Shown: in pieces, positions 1-11,965 of the stretch
Layout of the letters: each line of letters begins with the position of its first letter
Position numbering within the stretch: the first letter of the stretch is position 1
DNA from: Vandiemenella viatica
Taxonomy: Eukaryota > Arthropoda > Insecta > Orthoptera > Morabidae
Assembly (NCBI GenBank): GCA_031002005.1
Contig: CM061920.1
Location: 108,373,447 to 108,437,446 of the forward strand
Reading direction: 5' to 3'
Length of the DNA: 64,000 bases
Translations under genes and position numbers: made by a program
The notes under the pieces: model-generated
Seen by the model: the letters and a program-made list of their open reading frames with translations, nothing else
Databases searched by the model: none
What the model was told of the DNA's origin: nothing

Positions 1-1640
1 ATAAAGCTACAGTTATTGTTAATATTTTTAACCGACTTCAAAAAAGGAGGAGATTCTCAATTCCTCTGAATTTTTTTTTTTTTTGTATGTATGTTCAGCA
101 ATATCTTCGCCAATTTTGAACCAATATAAATGAAATTTTTCTAGTGGATAGGCTATACGTCCAAAGTGGTCCCATATGAATTTCATTCAGAATCCACCCC
201 TTTTACCCCATTCCACACCTTAACTTTTATACAAACACACATTCTTTATCCGGTATCGATACAACTTCCGACATGTTTAGTCAGAATTAAAGAGAAAAAT
301 ACTGTCAAACTTTGGTTTAAAAAACTAAGCCCATCTCCCCCTATCCACCCCCTTAATTTTTGCCAATGTTCTTTATACGAACCTATAGTCGACACCATTT
401 AACTGGTCTCCATTAAAGTTGGCATATACATGTAATTTTTCATGGAGAAGGTTTCTGACAAACAAATCAAAAAACCACCCCCTATCCAGATTAAACCGCT
501 TAATTTTTATACACAACCACAGTTTTTATCCGGTTTAGATAGATTTTAGCAAATTTTTACTATAAAACAAAGAGAAAAATGTCAACTTTTGGTTCGCAAA
601 AACTGAACCCCTCTCTCCGTTTCCACCCCCTTGCCATTTGTCAATTTTCTTTTTAAAAAGCTACAGTCGATACCATTTGACCGATCATTATGAAAGTTGG
701 CACAAATATGTATTTTTTTATGGATAAGATTTCTGACCAAAAAAATCAAAAAACTACCCTAGCTTCCGTTTTACATCCCTTAATTTTTGTACAAACCCAC
801 ATTTTAATCCGATTTCGGTGGAACTTCGCATGCGCATACTTTAAAACAAATAGGAAAAAAAATACTGTCCACATAACTTTCACAAAAACGCAAACCCTGT
901 CCCCCTTTCTATCCCTTTAATTACTGCCAATGTTCTATATATAAAGCTATCGTTTCTATCTTATTTTGAAGAAAGTATGAACATGTATACTTCAAAACAA
1001 ACAGAAAAATACTGTCTACATTCGGTTTCGAGAAGCCAAACCTCTCTCCCCTTTCCACCCCTTAATCTACACAAAGCTACAGTTTCTATCCGATTCTGAA
1101 GGAAATTTGCACACATATACTTTAAAACATACTGAACAATTGTGTTTAAATTAGGTTGCAAGAGCCCAACCCCTCTTCCCTTATACCCTCCCGCCTCCTA
1201 ATTTCCAATGTTCTTTATAGATACCCACAGCTTTTATCAGATTTCGATGGAACACTGCACGGGTATACTTAAAAACAAAGAGAAACATAGTGTCTACTTT
1301 CTGTTTACAAAACCCAACCGCTCACTCCCTTACCCCATTTAATTGTTGCAATTGTTCTTTACACAAAGCTATTTGTTATCTGGTTTCGATGGAACTATGC
1401 ACATGTTTACTTTAAAACAATGAGGAAAATACTATCCACTAGCTTCACAAAAACCAAACTACCCTTCGTCTCCACACCCCTTAACTCTTTTTTTATACAT
1501 GCCTACAGTTTTTATCCGATATCAATGGAAATTTACACACGTATACTTTAAATCAATCAGAAAAGATCGTCTACTTTTGGTATACAAAATCCAATCCCTC
1601 TTCCCCTTTACCCCCACCCCTCTTAATTTCTAATGTTGTG
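1..1640. repeat. Degenerate tandem array of Helitron-related ~140-280 bp monomers
   Basis: A motif set recurs in the same order: a TTTATCCGATTTCGATGGAA-like box, then ACTTTAAAACAAACAGAAAA, an ATACTGTCTAC-like box, a pyrimidine-rich CCCCTTTCCACCCC run, and TTAATTTTTGCCAATGTTCTTTATA. TTATCC-like starts lie near 246, 520, 810, 1083, 1228, 1375 and 1509. Alternating monomers near 384-470 and 672-760 instead carry a 'GTCGA..CCATTTGACCG' segment, so the array is compound. The same boxes occur inside the Helitron at 46380-46850 and 47700-47880, and as a short piece at 7660-7890. The first 90 bases hold CCGACTTCAAAAAAGGAGGA and a T-run, and look like the edge of a dispersed insect repeat. Open reading frames here are chance products of the repeats. 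Confidence 0.75.
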
Positions 1641-3907
1641 TAAAAATCCAGTTTTAAATCCCGTCAAAATCAATTAAGCTATTTTTAAGTCATGGCAGAA
1701 TATTTATAAAATAAATGTGTCCTAATGTCCCAACATGTAATTCAGATTTCAACTTGAACCCCAAGCTTTCACGTTGTGAAACCAATTAAAAATGTATATT
1801 TTCTGTGTGATGCAGGTTCTCATATGGTCTGTTTCCATGGTTTCCAAATGGAGAGTCTCACCATTCAATTATGGGGAAATATTAATGTATTAGTATCCCA
1901 TTACTTCCACACATATCGTAGGGCTGTAGTGTTGCCATCTGTCTGCTAAATGTGTAACTATATTCTGTTTGTGGTAAGTGTGTTTTTTGTTTGTGAAATG
2001 TGTTGGGTATGAGACGTCAATTGCGGACCGACACAGTATTTGTCTTAGTGCTTAGTCAGGATGATCAGTACGCGGGTACTAGGACGTGATCATCGTTGCA
2101 ATGCACTCCACATAAAAAACGTATAAATAATATTCTGTGATTTTTGCATATCCTTAGGAAAGTTTGTGATTATGTGAGTTAATTTCTGAAATCCTAATTA
2201 AGCGCACTTTGTGTATCTTGCCTCTAAAGAACAGACAACGTGCAGTGACCGTAGGAAAATGGAAGACCAATTAAAAACAATTTGTTTCTGCGTCGCAGGT
2301 TCCTTTATTGGATTACTACGCAGTTTATATTTTTTTAGCCGGCAGTATCGTATTACTTCTATGCCCTACCGTGATTTTGGAAATTAGTTTTATGTATGAT
2401 AGATCCATTATCCAGAAGAGTAAAAACCAACTATTACACTCACTGTAGACATGATCATCGATGCGATAAAGTTTGAGAGCGACTAATATTAGTCGGTGAA
2501 TGATGATTTGAACTCCATTTACTCACAGTCCCGAATGAACGCTAACGACATCAAACTGAAATAAATCAGTGAGGTTTGTAGGGAAGACAGTCCACCTTCT
2601 ATCTACTGAAACCTCGTCTCCATTAGTGTAGTCACAAGGTATATGGGAAAAAATTATTTCAATTTTTCTTTAGGGGGGCCCCCATAAAAGCTACCAAATG
2701 GATGAAAAGTGAAATTTGAAAAGTTTCAACTCAATTTTATAACGTTAATCCGTGCCACATCGAGGTTGAAATCTTGAAAAAATTGAGATTTTTGCTGAAA
2801 AATCGCCGATAAAGTGAAAACCATTTGTCCTAGAAACATTATTTTTGTCTCATTTCATAGAAAATATTGTTGTCTTTAACTTTTGCTCTCATCAATTTTT
2901 GTTAAAACTTAGCTTTAATGTTATTTAGCATTTTTCAGGTCATATTCTCAGAATTGATTTCTTGTGATCACCCTAATCTCTATATTGGTGAAACTGGGAG
3001 TTTTTTACGTTCTTTCTTCTGTCTAAATTGGTATCTTTCTGCCCCTATTGTAGTCCAAATTGCATTTTTCACAGGGTTAAGCAACACTGCAGATATTTAT
3101 CACCAACGATATTTGTATTAAGGATCAATGATTTAGAACTTTGTTAATTGCAAGAGTAATAGAAATGTAGAAGACATAGTTAAAAAAATAATAATAATAA
3201 TAAAAAATGATCCATACTGACATGAATATTAATTTTTTTAAACTTAATGTGCTGATAATTTTAAGACCTCTAGTTAGTGGTGAGACGGCGTTTGAGGTCA
3301 ACACACCACAGTGTGCAAAGTATAGTTACAAGTGAAGCTATATGAAGTCCTGATTTTAGCAACGATAATGAGTTCTGAAGTGATTCTGCGCTCAATTTAG
3401 ATCCACGAAAGCAAATGCGACTTCTGCTCTTTACAGATATCGGAAAAACTTTTGTAAGCTTATTTCGCTCTCCGACAGGATGCTTTGGATTACCATTAAT
3501 AAGAGTTCCAGAGGAGAGCAGTAACAGCAGTATCTAAAGATGGCAGCAATGCAAGCTGGTACACTCTAATTTCAGAAATGAATGAATACATCAATATCCA
3601 TTTAACTAATCTGTCTTTAAATATAACTCAATGAAGCGATTAATTGTCTTTGAGGAATTCCAAAACAAAAATAAATGAATCAGATGAAATCCTCGTACAT
3701 CCAAACATACGTTCCGTCTATTGCCGTGAAGCCTTTATATTTTTATTTTCGTGCCCCTCAGGATTTCCTTATTTACCTGTTAGATGATTGTTTATTATTA
3801 GAACAATTGTTTATTTATCAACATGAGGATCGTTTCAGTTGTGCTTAATACATTACTTTAAGTTCTTCTACTTCATTCACTCGCTCCATTATTCAGATTC
3901 TCGTTTT
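1641..3907. other. AT-rich intergenic or intronic DNA, no gene seen
   Basis: No reading frame of note and no family recognised. Small local features are a G6C5 palindrome near 2673, an (AAT)n run near 3188-3205, and a few T-rich tracts. It could be intron sequence; nothing visible decides this. Confidence 0.5.
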
Positions 3908-4995
3908 ATATTTATTTATTTATTTATCAATCTTGTTTCATGGATCCCTGCTGAGGAAGAACCTCTGGGATGTGAAAAATGTCATGGTTAATACACATAC
4001 ATATAATATGAGTCATAATCATAGCAAAACAATTATACGTTCCAGAGACAAATAAAGAGAATAACAATAAACATTCATTTTTACAACTGAATTTTGTAAA
4101 AGTCATATTGATTACAATTACTTAATTTGTTCAAATTCTTGAATGGAGTAGAAGGAGCTGCCAATAAGATAATCTCCAGTTTTTCTTTAAATATATCTTT
4201 ACTATCTGCAGACCGTTTTATACTCTTGGGAAGTTTATTAAACAGATGTACACCAGAATAATTAACTCCTCTTTGTTCTAATGACAGAGATGTGTGTGTT
4301 TTGTGCAAGTTATTTCTGTTTCTTGTATTGAAATTTTGTACCTGTGAATTAGATGTAAACAGGTTAAAATGATCTGTGACAAAGCACATGAGGGAATATA
4401 TATACTGAGAAGTCATTGTAAGAATACTGAGTTTTTTTAAAACGTTTTCGGCAAGAAGTTCATGGTTTTACCCTGCACAACATCCTAATAGCTCTTTTCT
4501 GTGCTATGAAAACCTTTTTTACTTTGTGAAGAGTTTCCCCAAAAAATTATGCCATATAACATCACTGAATGAAAATATGAGGAGTACACCTGTTTCGTTA
4601 ATTCTAGATCTGCTGTTAGAGAAAGTGTTCGTATTGCAAAGGTGGCACTACTTAACTTCTTCAGTAGTGAAGTGATATGTTCGTGCCAACAGAGTTTCTC
4701 ATCTATTTTAATACCAAGGAATTTTGTACTCTTTGTTTCTAATATTGTGTTATTTTTATAGCTTACTTGTAAATCTGGCTGTGCATAATTTTTGTTTTAT
4801 ACCTAATATAACGTGTTTTTTCAGAATTTAATTTTAATGAATTTGCCTTAAACCAATTTGCTACTTCACTAAGTACTTAATTTACATTAAACTCTAGGTT
4901 ACTGTTTGGTGTTTTCCTCACAGTCAGATTAGTGTCATCTGCTAATAAAATACTGTTAACTTTGTCAGATGAGTTTCCAGGAAGGTCATTGATGT
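3908..4995 (-). pseudogene. 3' end of a non-LTR retrotransposon (reverse transcriptase remnant)
   Basis: Read on the minus strand from about 4995, the translation gives LLYINDLPG, then NSILLADDTNLT, where LADD matches the catalytic xxDD box of reverse transcriptase. W-FKANSLKLNSEKT follows, as is usual just after the active site. An open stretch at 4416-4081 gives NFNTRNRNNLH and SLEQRGVNYSGVHLFNKLP, typical of the C-terminal tail of Jockey/CR1-type LINE proteins. The copy is broken by stops and shifts between these blocks and lacks the endonuclease and the first half of the reverse transcriptase, as expected for 5' truncation. It ends in an (AAAT)n-like tail (TTTATTTATTTATTTAT on the plus strand near 3910-3928). 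Dead; family membership is clear, the exact clade is not. Confidence 0.85.
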
Positions 4996-5004
4996 ACAAC
5001 AAGC

Positions 5005-6310
5005 AGAGTTCCCGGCTATGCTCGGTCTTGTTGGCGTTGATTTACCCATACACTATTTTTTTTCCACGCAATGAGAAACGTGTACCAAGTTTCAAACAAT
5101 TCACACCATCCATTTCCAGAATTAAAGCAAACCTAGATTCACCCGCACCCTACCTAAAAAGGTGTGGGTTGAAGTTGATTTACCCGTACACTATTTTTAT
5201 TTGACCGAAAAGGTTCATGCGTACCAAGTTTCATTGATTTCGAACCAGCCATTTCCGGTACTAAACTAAACGGTGATTTAGCAGCACGGTTCTAAGAATG
5301 GGGTGGTTTAGATGCTTTGATACGGAATGTAAGTTTTCATTTTAGTCCAGGTTACATTTAAAAATAACTACATCTGCAGTTTGAAAATAGAAACATTGAC
5401 CTTACGCGTATTAATACATACCACATTCATAAAAATTTATCTGGAATGTGTCTGTTTACTCTATAATCAAACAGAAAATACAGATTCTGAATGGATTTTC
5501 ACAATAAGAAAGCTTGGGATGAAAGCTAAATTTTAACATTTGTCTTAAGTCGTTACGACACATTTATTTTACGAATATTCTAGCATCATCGGAATATGAT
5601 AAATCGATTTTTACCGAGTTTTCACAGTATAATACATTAGTTATGTCTCATTATGCCACTGGAGCTGAAAGAAATTTCGTATTGCTACTTCATCTACCAC
5701 TGAAGATAAAAATATATTCCTTACCTTTACAATTGAATATCAGGTATTCAAAATTATATATATTCGGAACCAATCGAAAAAAATATTCTTTACTTTCGAT
5801 GCGTTTCAGGGAGTTACAAACAACGGTGCTATTTTATTGTGAGAATTAAAGCATTAAAGATGATAGTCAGAGACATTGTAGTTGTGCTGACAGAGATTGT
5901 GATCAAAGAAAATATCTGCTGTTTCTTTCGTTATTAGTTAATCGTATTCAATACGGCCATCCACGGCGTTAATAATTGAATAGCCCGATTTAAAGGAAAT
6001 AATATTTCAAGTATTGTTTAGTTTACAAAATAGTTATAATTGTAAACGGCTTTAAAGGCTATGGGTAGAGACATTGTAGTTGTGTGTTTAGTGCGGACTA
6101 TACATCACCTAGTCGTTCCATCATTGGTATTTGTCACCATACGCTCGGAATTTCATTTAATATTCCGGTGTTATGTAACGTTGAAACAAAAGACATACCA
6201 AACAAATCAATTGAGTTTCTAAGCTTTAAAACGGTACAAATTCCATCGAAATCTGCTCAGTAGTTTCTAAGTTTTTTCTAGCACAAACTTATCCGGTTTT
6301 CGTATAATAA
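5005..6310. repeat. Unclassified dispersed repeat with internal direct repeats, possibly Helitron-like
   Basis: Two diverged direct copies, about 135 bp apart, share GTTGATTTACCC-TACACTATTTTT followed by a GTACCAAGTTTCA box (about 5037-5095 and 5172-5232). A second pair shares AGAGACATTGTAGTTGTG near 5870 and 6067. The left edge (CCCGGCTATGCTCGG) abuts the LINE remnant. The right edge holds a 'CTGCTCAGTAGTTTCTAAG...CGTATAATAAATATACG' block. Read on the minus strand this resembles a Helitron-type start and a CCGGG-containing end, but I cannot fix CTRR or TC termini. Class uncertain. Confidence 0.4.
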
Positions 6311-7435
6311 ATATACGTTAGCTCTGAAACTGATTTTTTCTACTATATCATCTTCGCTGATCGCTTTCTTTTTTAAATTCTGCTCTCCCATGGGTAAACT
6401 TTTTTCTCTTCTGCTGATAGTTGAGACTCATGTGTTCCAATCTTTGTAGCTGTATTCTTTTCCTTCTTGTTGTGAGAAACTTCTTATTTTCTTCGTGTAA
6501 TTTTTCGTTTGGTCTTAAGTGGAAACCAGTAATCCAAGCATTTCGTTCAGAAACTTCCATCCTTTATTTTCTATTTCGGAAGTCCGTTTCTGGTTTTGTC
6601 TCTGCTTGGTACGAGCATTGACCAGTCTATTGGACTCGCCTAACGTGTCCTGATAAGATAATGACTCCGGATGGTAAGTCTTCTGGTCTAATTTGTATCT
6701 CGATTTTTCTCCCTACTCTCTAGTGCTTGTTTCTTGTTAATGTTCGTTGTCCTAACTTTGCCCGAGTATTTGATCTTTTCAGTCCTTCGAAACTATGCCA
6801 TATTTTGGGCTCATTGTGTAGCTTACGTTTTTGACATTTAGGCTCACTGTTTATTGAAGATATATTCATATTCTATCTTCTCACTTATTTCATGAAGTGC
6901 CTTAGTCTGAAAACCAAATCGCTTTTCTAACTGAGGCAATCAAAATTAAGTCGACGCTTCCGATTGTTAAAACTAATTCAGTTCGCAAAGTTAACATGAC
7001 CGATTTCTTTCCATAATAACGACCGAATTTACAGTTTTAATTTCAAAAGGATTTGAAAGGTCACCTAACAATTTCATTTGTTACCAGTATTCGTATGTGT
7101 TTCTTTTAATCAATCGTTATCCCCTGATCTATTCCGAAATCTTCCACGAAATTTTTTATTGTGCATCGCCGTCTACGGAATTCTGTGTCATTGTAACATA
7201 ACAGCAACCTTCCACCTGTGAAAGTAGAGCAAGCATAAGCAGTGATTAAGAATGTGGTTAGATAGTCAGTCACCCTGGAATCTTAGAATATGGTGGAGTT
7301 TGCGCGGGGTCGATACTGATGGTCACTAACGCCCAATAATAATTACGGTAGCGCGGAGTGACGCTTAGATTGTGAACCAGTTTTGTTACTTGTGATTAAA
7401 TAATCGTTATAGGTTTTATGGACAGTGGGAGTAAA
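6311..7435. other. No gene or recognised repeat seen
   Basis: Stops in all frames beyond about 70 codons, no protein family recognised, no terminal repeats noticed. Confidence 0.45.
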
Positions 7436-7890
7436 AGTGTTTGAACTGAAACCTTATATATGCACGCTAAGCGATGTTTGGACGAGGGTAAATCTATGAA
7501 TTCGCGACATGCTATGATATGCGCGTTGGACGATTTTTGGACGGGTAAAATGTTATGAGATAGCATCACCAGCATACTAATATTAGCAGTATATCTGTAG
7601 CTCCAAGTGTGACGTGTTGAGCTTGGACAGTATAGATTATACTTGTATATAATAAACAATTTTTTTTGCCAATGCTCTTTATACAAACACACAGTTTTAA
7701 TCCAATTTTGATGGAACTTTGTGTACGTATACTTGAAAACAATGAGAAAAATATTGTTTACGTTTGATTTACTAATATCTGAACCCTCTCCTCCTTTCCC
7801 CCGTCACCTTAATTGTTGTTCATACAAACGAAGTTTTTATCCGATTTTGACAGTAGGTACTTGGCACACGTATAGTTCAAAATAAGGCGG
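7436..7890. repeat. Short direct repeats plus a Helitron-type monomer
   Basis: A segment containing TTTTTGGACGGGTAAAAT, CATGCTA and TAGCAGTATATCTGTAGCT (about 7505-7605) recurs at about 8175-8250 (GATTTTTGGATGGGTAAAAT to TATATCTGTAGCT). A poorer third copy lies near 7465-7510. From 7660 to 7890 are two monomers of the array type seen at 1-1640 (GCCAATGCTCTTTATACAAA, TTAATCCAATTTTGATGGAA, ACTTGAAAACAATGAGAAAA). Confidence 0.6.
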
Positions 7891-8130
7891 TCTGGTAGCT
7901 AAGAGTTTAAGGCGCTTACTTCCGGAAGTTTCTCTCTCCGGCCGCGTGTTCAAATCCCGTGGTGAACAGGGATTGTTAGGAGTTGTATTTGATTATATGA
8001 GCTACGGCGGGAAGTTCCGTGGTTCTGATTCCACGTAGGCCCCTGAGCAAAGTAATTGGCCTTCCTGCCTATGACACAATAGATTAGTGCATATTTTTCG
8101 GGAAGATTCGACCAACCTTCAAATTGTGGA
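7885..8130 (+). mobile_element. tRNA-derived SINE (family 2-like), diverged
   Basis: A tRNA-like head has an A-box-like GGTCTGGTAGCTAAGAG followed by a B-box-like GTGTTCAAATCCCG about 45 bases later. The body contains GTGGTTCTGATTCCACGTAGG-CCCCTGAGCAAAGTAA, matching the family-2 body at 8403-8455. No clear poly-A tail or target duplication was found. It is a retroposed element and not a working tRNA, because stems are mispaired and a long body follows the head. Confidence 0.65.
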
Positions 8131-8247
8131 CTAAGTTAGATTTTTAGTTTTTGAAGTGAAAACTTCTTTATGCACTTGTGACGATTTTTGGATGGGTAAA
8201 ATCTTATGAGTTCGCGTCACCGACATGCTAACGTTAGCAGTATATCT

Positions 8248-8545
8248 GTAGCTGTGTGGTGGCTCAGTGGTTAATGTCTGACTGGGGAACACAAGGTTCC
8301 CGGTCTCGATCCCTGTCTCTGTGGGGATTTTCGTAGAACCTTAACCCCACCTTCACCTCTGGCACAGCTTGCTGTGTAATGTGAGCACACCAGAACGCTT
8401 CCGTGGTTCGGATTCCACGTTAAACCGTAGATTCCCTGAGCCTGGTAGCAATACCGGATTAGGTTAATGCTGCTAAGACAGGGGCGCAATGCGCAGCCAA
8501 TAGAAGCTCTGGTAGACCCGCCCAGCGTCCGGGCATATTTAACCA
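8248..8545 (+). mobile_element. tRNA-derived SINE, family 2
   Basis: The head reads GTGGCTCAGTGGTTAATG (A box) and GGTCTCGATCCC (B box). The body carries CACAGCTTGCTGTGTAATG, CGTGGTTCGGATTCCACGTT, AAACCGTAGATTCCCTGAG and CTGGTAGCAATACCGG. The same order of blocks (ATAGCTTGCTGTGAAGT, TACGTTAAACTGTAGGTGCC) is found in the SINE modules of the large inverted repeat at 29360-29560 and 31000-31180, so they belong to one family. The minus-strand open frame covering it is not a gene. Confidence 0.75.
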
Positions 8546-8648
8546 ATTAACTAGATCTATTTAACTACTTTTAATCATAATAAGCTGCCCGGCGGCATAT
8601 TTAACCAATTAACAAGAACAATTTAATTACTTTTAACCATAATAAGCA
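8533..8648 (+). repeat. Tandem duplication, two ~55-bp copies
   Basis: The segment CATATTTAACCAATTAAC, then ATTTAACTACTTTTAATC and ATAATAAGC occurs twice in a row, at about 8536-8585 and 8595-8648, with a few differences. It directly follows the SINE. Confidence 0.75.
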
Positions 8649-11600
8649 TTCAGACCACAAAAAAATACATATTTTCTGAAGGACCTCGCGACCGAACTAG
8701 TTTCTACGACTTTGACAAGTGTTGTTTCATTTGAAAGGAAGTTAACCATTAGGAGAATATTGACAGCGCAAATTTTCACAATATGAGCCGGCATACCGAC
8801 GAGTGACAGGACAGAAAGGTAATTAAAACACTTACGTGGCTTCACCGTGGCCAGTACTGTAATTAAAACCCTTTATACCATTCTCAAGTCAATAAACGTT
8901 ATCATTACCTTCTTGTATGATACAAGAAACCATATTCTTGATTAATTTCGCTATTTAGATTTGTTCTGCATTCGATCATCATTTACTGCGCTCTCTTTCC
9001 TAGTCCCAATGGTTTGTCTATGATTTTCTGCCTTCTGTTCTTAAGAGATTATGGATGTGTGTCACAAGTAATAAATAATACTAATATTCTTCGGTCATTT
9101 TTATGCTGATTTTACATTCTTTTTATGCAGTAAGTGCGTTATAAAATTATTTATAACACATAATTCCACCTGCACTGATTTTTTTTACATCTTCTATATC
9201 ACTAGCAGCAGTATGAATTTTCTTGGTGCATTAATTCTTCTTGTGGATATATGTTATACCGTAGCATTTCCAGTGTGTTGAGCTTTATAATCTTTCATGA
9301 GTTAACTAGGAAATTATACTGAATGGATAATATTGCAGAATGTGTAAAGGGTGTAACACCCTTACAACAAGGCACTTTGTTTGTTAAACTTTTTGCGCTA
9401 GTTCTTTTTGACCTACAGGTTGAATATATATATAAGAATATTAAATGGATCGCTATTAGAAATGACCGCGTGAATCATTTCGAAATAAAAGTAAAATATC
9501 TTGCTGGAAAACTTCTTGTTACATTTCATAGATCGTGATATTTCATGTCACAGAACCAAATTAGAATAAATGTAACAGCTGAAGTAATATTATTATGATT
9601 GATGCGATGCGTACATCACTTTTGGTCAAAATTAAACATTTTTAATAGAATAATGAGTGGAATGGAAAATGAAAAGTGTTGATATATCATAGCGAGCAGC
9701 ACGCATTAAGTATCAACACATCTGTGAAACGGTCTCTTACGTCATGTCCTGCTTTATCCTTTATTCTTTAAACTAGTTTAATAATATACGAATTGTCTTT
9801 GCCAGGAAGAAAAACCGGCACTAAAGAAAAGTGAAGCAAAACGTCACTTCGGTTTTAAGAAGTGTAACAGTAGCTTCAGCTCGAGTTATGAGTTCCAGGT
9901 TGGTATTTTTGAGGCTTTATCTTGTGATACAATACCAGTAACTCTTTTATGCAGGATTTTCTTTTGTTTTATTCTATACGATACCCTCTGCTTTATCTAC
10001 TGCGTTTTTTCTCCGAGCTGTATCAGTCGCGCAAAAAGTTAAAAAAGAGGGCTCGCAATAACCAGAGGGATAATCAATCACTGAAAGCTGGGTCAAATCT
10101 AATAGGTTTGTGGAGATTCAAGGAGAATTTATTGTCACTGGTATTACTCCTCTTTGTGAGTTTCATTTTCTGTCACGTTGGATACCTTGAACGTCGTCAA
10201 ACTTTTAAGCCGCTGGATAAGCGAATAGCCTTAAATACCTATCACGTTTTGGTGCGTGATTATTATTTTCAATGAAACTAACGGAATTTCTTCGAACTGC
10301 AATTGATAGCTAAAATTATGTTTTCTGTTGAAAAGAAAGCATAATAATCTGCAAATCATTTACTTTTAAACAGGAAGGATTGCTTCTGCTTTTCGAATAG
10401 CAGCTCCTTCACTGTAAAATTATTCGTTGCGATTCTTTTAATTTTAATTTAAAGTGGTTCTTTCCATACAGGATGGAGTGAAATATATACAATGGTTGAA
10501 TTTTTCAAAAGTTAATTACAGAAAAAGGTTATTTTTTTAAGTTTTGCTATTTTAACTATTCATTAATCTCATTACCGAAAAACCAGACGCCTCTTTTGGT
10601 CTAATTGCTACTGAGAAAGAATGATGTAAATGTCATAAAAATATTTTAAATTATTCATTAATTATTATTGCTGCAACTTTTTTTGATCTATGTATACATG
10701 CGGTCATCGTATAATGCAGACGGAAGGTGAATATAAATCATCAGTTAAGGACCTGAAAGAAATGATTAAACTGAACTAGGAGTGCCAACGCACTTCTCAC
10801 ATGTCGCAGTATGCAACAGTTGATTAAAAATGTTATGCAACTCATTTAGTCCAAGTTGATGACATGGTATTTATAATGTCATCATTTCACTTGCATCGCT
10901 TGGTTTAGAACGGTAGAGAATGTTTCCAATGTTGTAAAAGTCGCTAAGTGCAAGAAAATAATGCTGTGATTTCGGTATCCCTGCTGGAACAGTTATCTGA
11001 AGCACTCGTCCCGTTAGGAAGACTCAAAATAAAGTTATATTGCGACTATAGAAGCATACAAAATTTTCACTTACTTTACACACGGTAGCACAGTAACAAG
11101 ATTGATTTAACTGCGGGAATATTTACTTAGATTTATTTGTGTCTTACTGCCTTTTTAAAAGGTATTAGCTCGTTTCATTATTGCAATTTAGGCACTTTTT
11201 ATTTATTCTTTCTATTTAATAAGTCGTGAAGAAAAGTTAGTTAACAATAAATTCAACTGAAACAAACGCTCTCTTGGCTGATCTCTGCTAATGGGAACAA
11301 TTTGTGAGAGCTGTTGCTCCGGTAATGGTCATCCCCTGATGAAAATGTTTGTGTATGTATCTCCAAATTTGCAGTGTACAATGTTTTGTGATTTAAACCC
11401 TATTTAGGACTTAATGTATGATAACAAAATAGTATACATAATTTTATATAACGGATGAAAGCACGGTTGGATTGGAGCCCAAGATATCATCAGAGAATGA
11501 GAAGAAAACCACCTGAACGATGGGACAAGGACATACGCAGGATTGTTGGAGTTAACTGGCAGAGGATCACCCAAGATCGTTCGACCTGGAGAAGATAGCA

Positions 11601-11760
11601 CTATGTCTACATGAACTCACTAATGTAAGAGGCCACATCATTTAATTATTAAACTGGCTGATGATGATGATTATATAATATTAAGTTTTTTTGCCACGTT
11701 AATAAGACCGTTATTCAGAAATCTGCGGTTAATTTTCTTTGATTCTATATAAAATGGGTG
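8649..11760. other. No gene or recognised repeat seen
   Basis: Reading frames up to about 108 codons (9949-10275) show no domain, no hydrophobic periodicity that I trust, and no flanking splice context. Treated as chance. No terminal repeats noticed. Confidence 0.4.
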
Positions 11761-11769
11761 ATCTCTGAC

Positions 11770-11965
11770 CCTTGGTCCTGACATTCAGCAATATGTGGGT
11801 TCGACACCCGATCCGACCATCCTGAGTATTTATTATCTTCCTTGATTTCTCGAAATCCCTCCAGGCGAACACCGGGTTGGTGCCTTCAAATGGCATGACC
11901 AGTTTCCTTTTTTACAGTTTTCTTCCGGTTCTAATAGCCTTGATGCTATGGAAAAAGCTAAAACG
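11770..11965 (+). mobile_element. tRNA-derived SINE, family 3 (old copy)
   Basis: A GTGGGTTCGACACCCG B box (about 11796) is followed by CGACCATCCTGAGT, then TTTCTCGAAATCCCTCCAGG, CGAACACCGGGTTGG and GCCTTCAAATGGCATGACC. The middle corresponds to the core of the main SINE family (…AAATCACTCCAGGCGAATGCCGGGAT…), but the head is of another type. The copy at 59365 has the same head type. Diverged; boundaries approximate. Confidence 0.6.

Noticed and set aside
2665..2690. G6C5 palindrome
   Set aside because: A very short run; no flanking repeats or other context.
9949..10275. 108-codon frame
   Set aside because: No domain, no homologous copy in the window, and composition equal to surrounding DNA.
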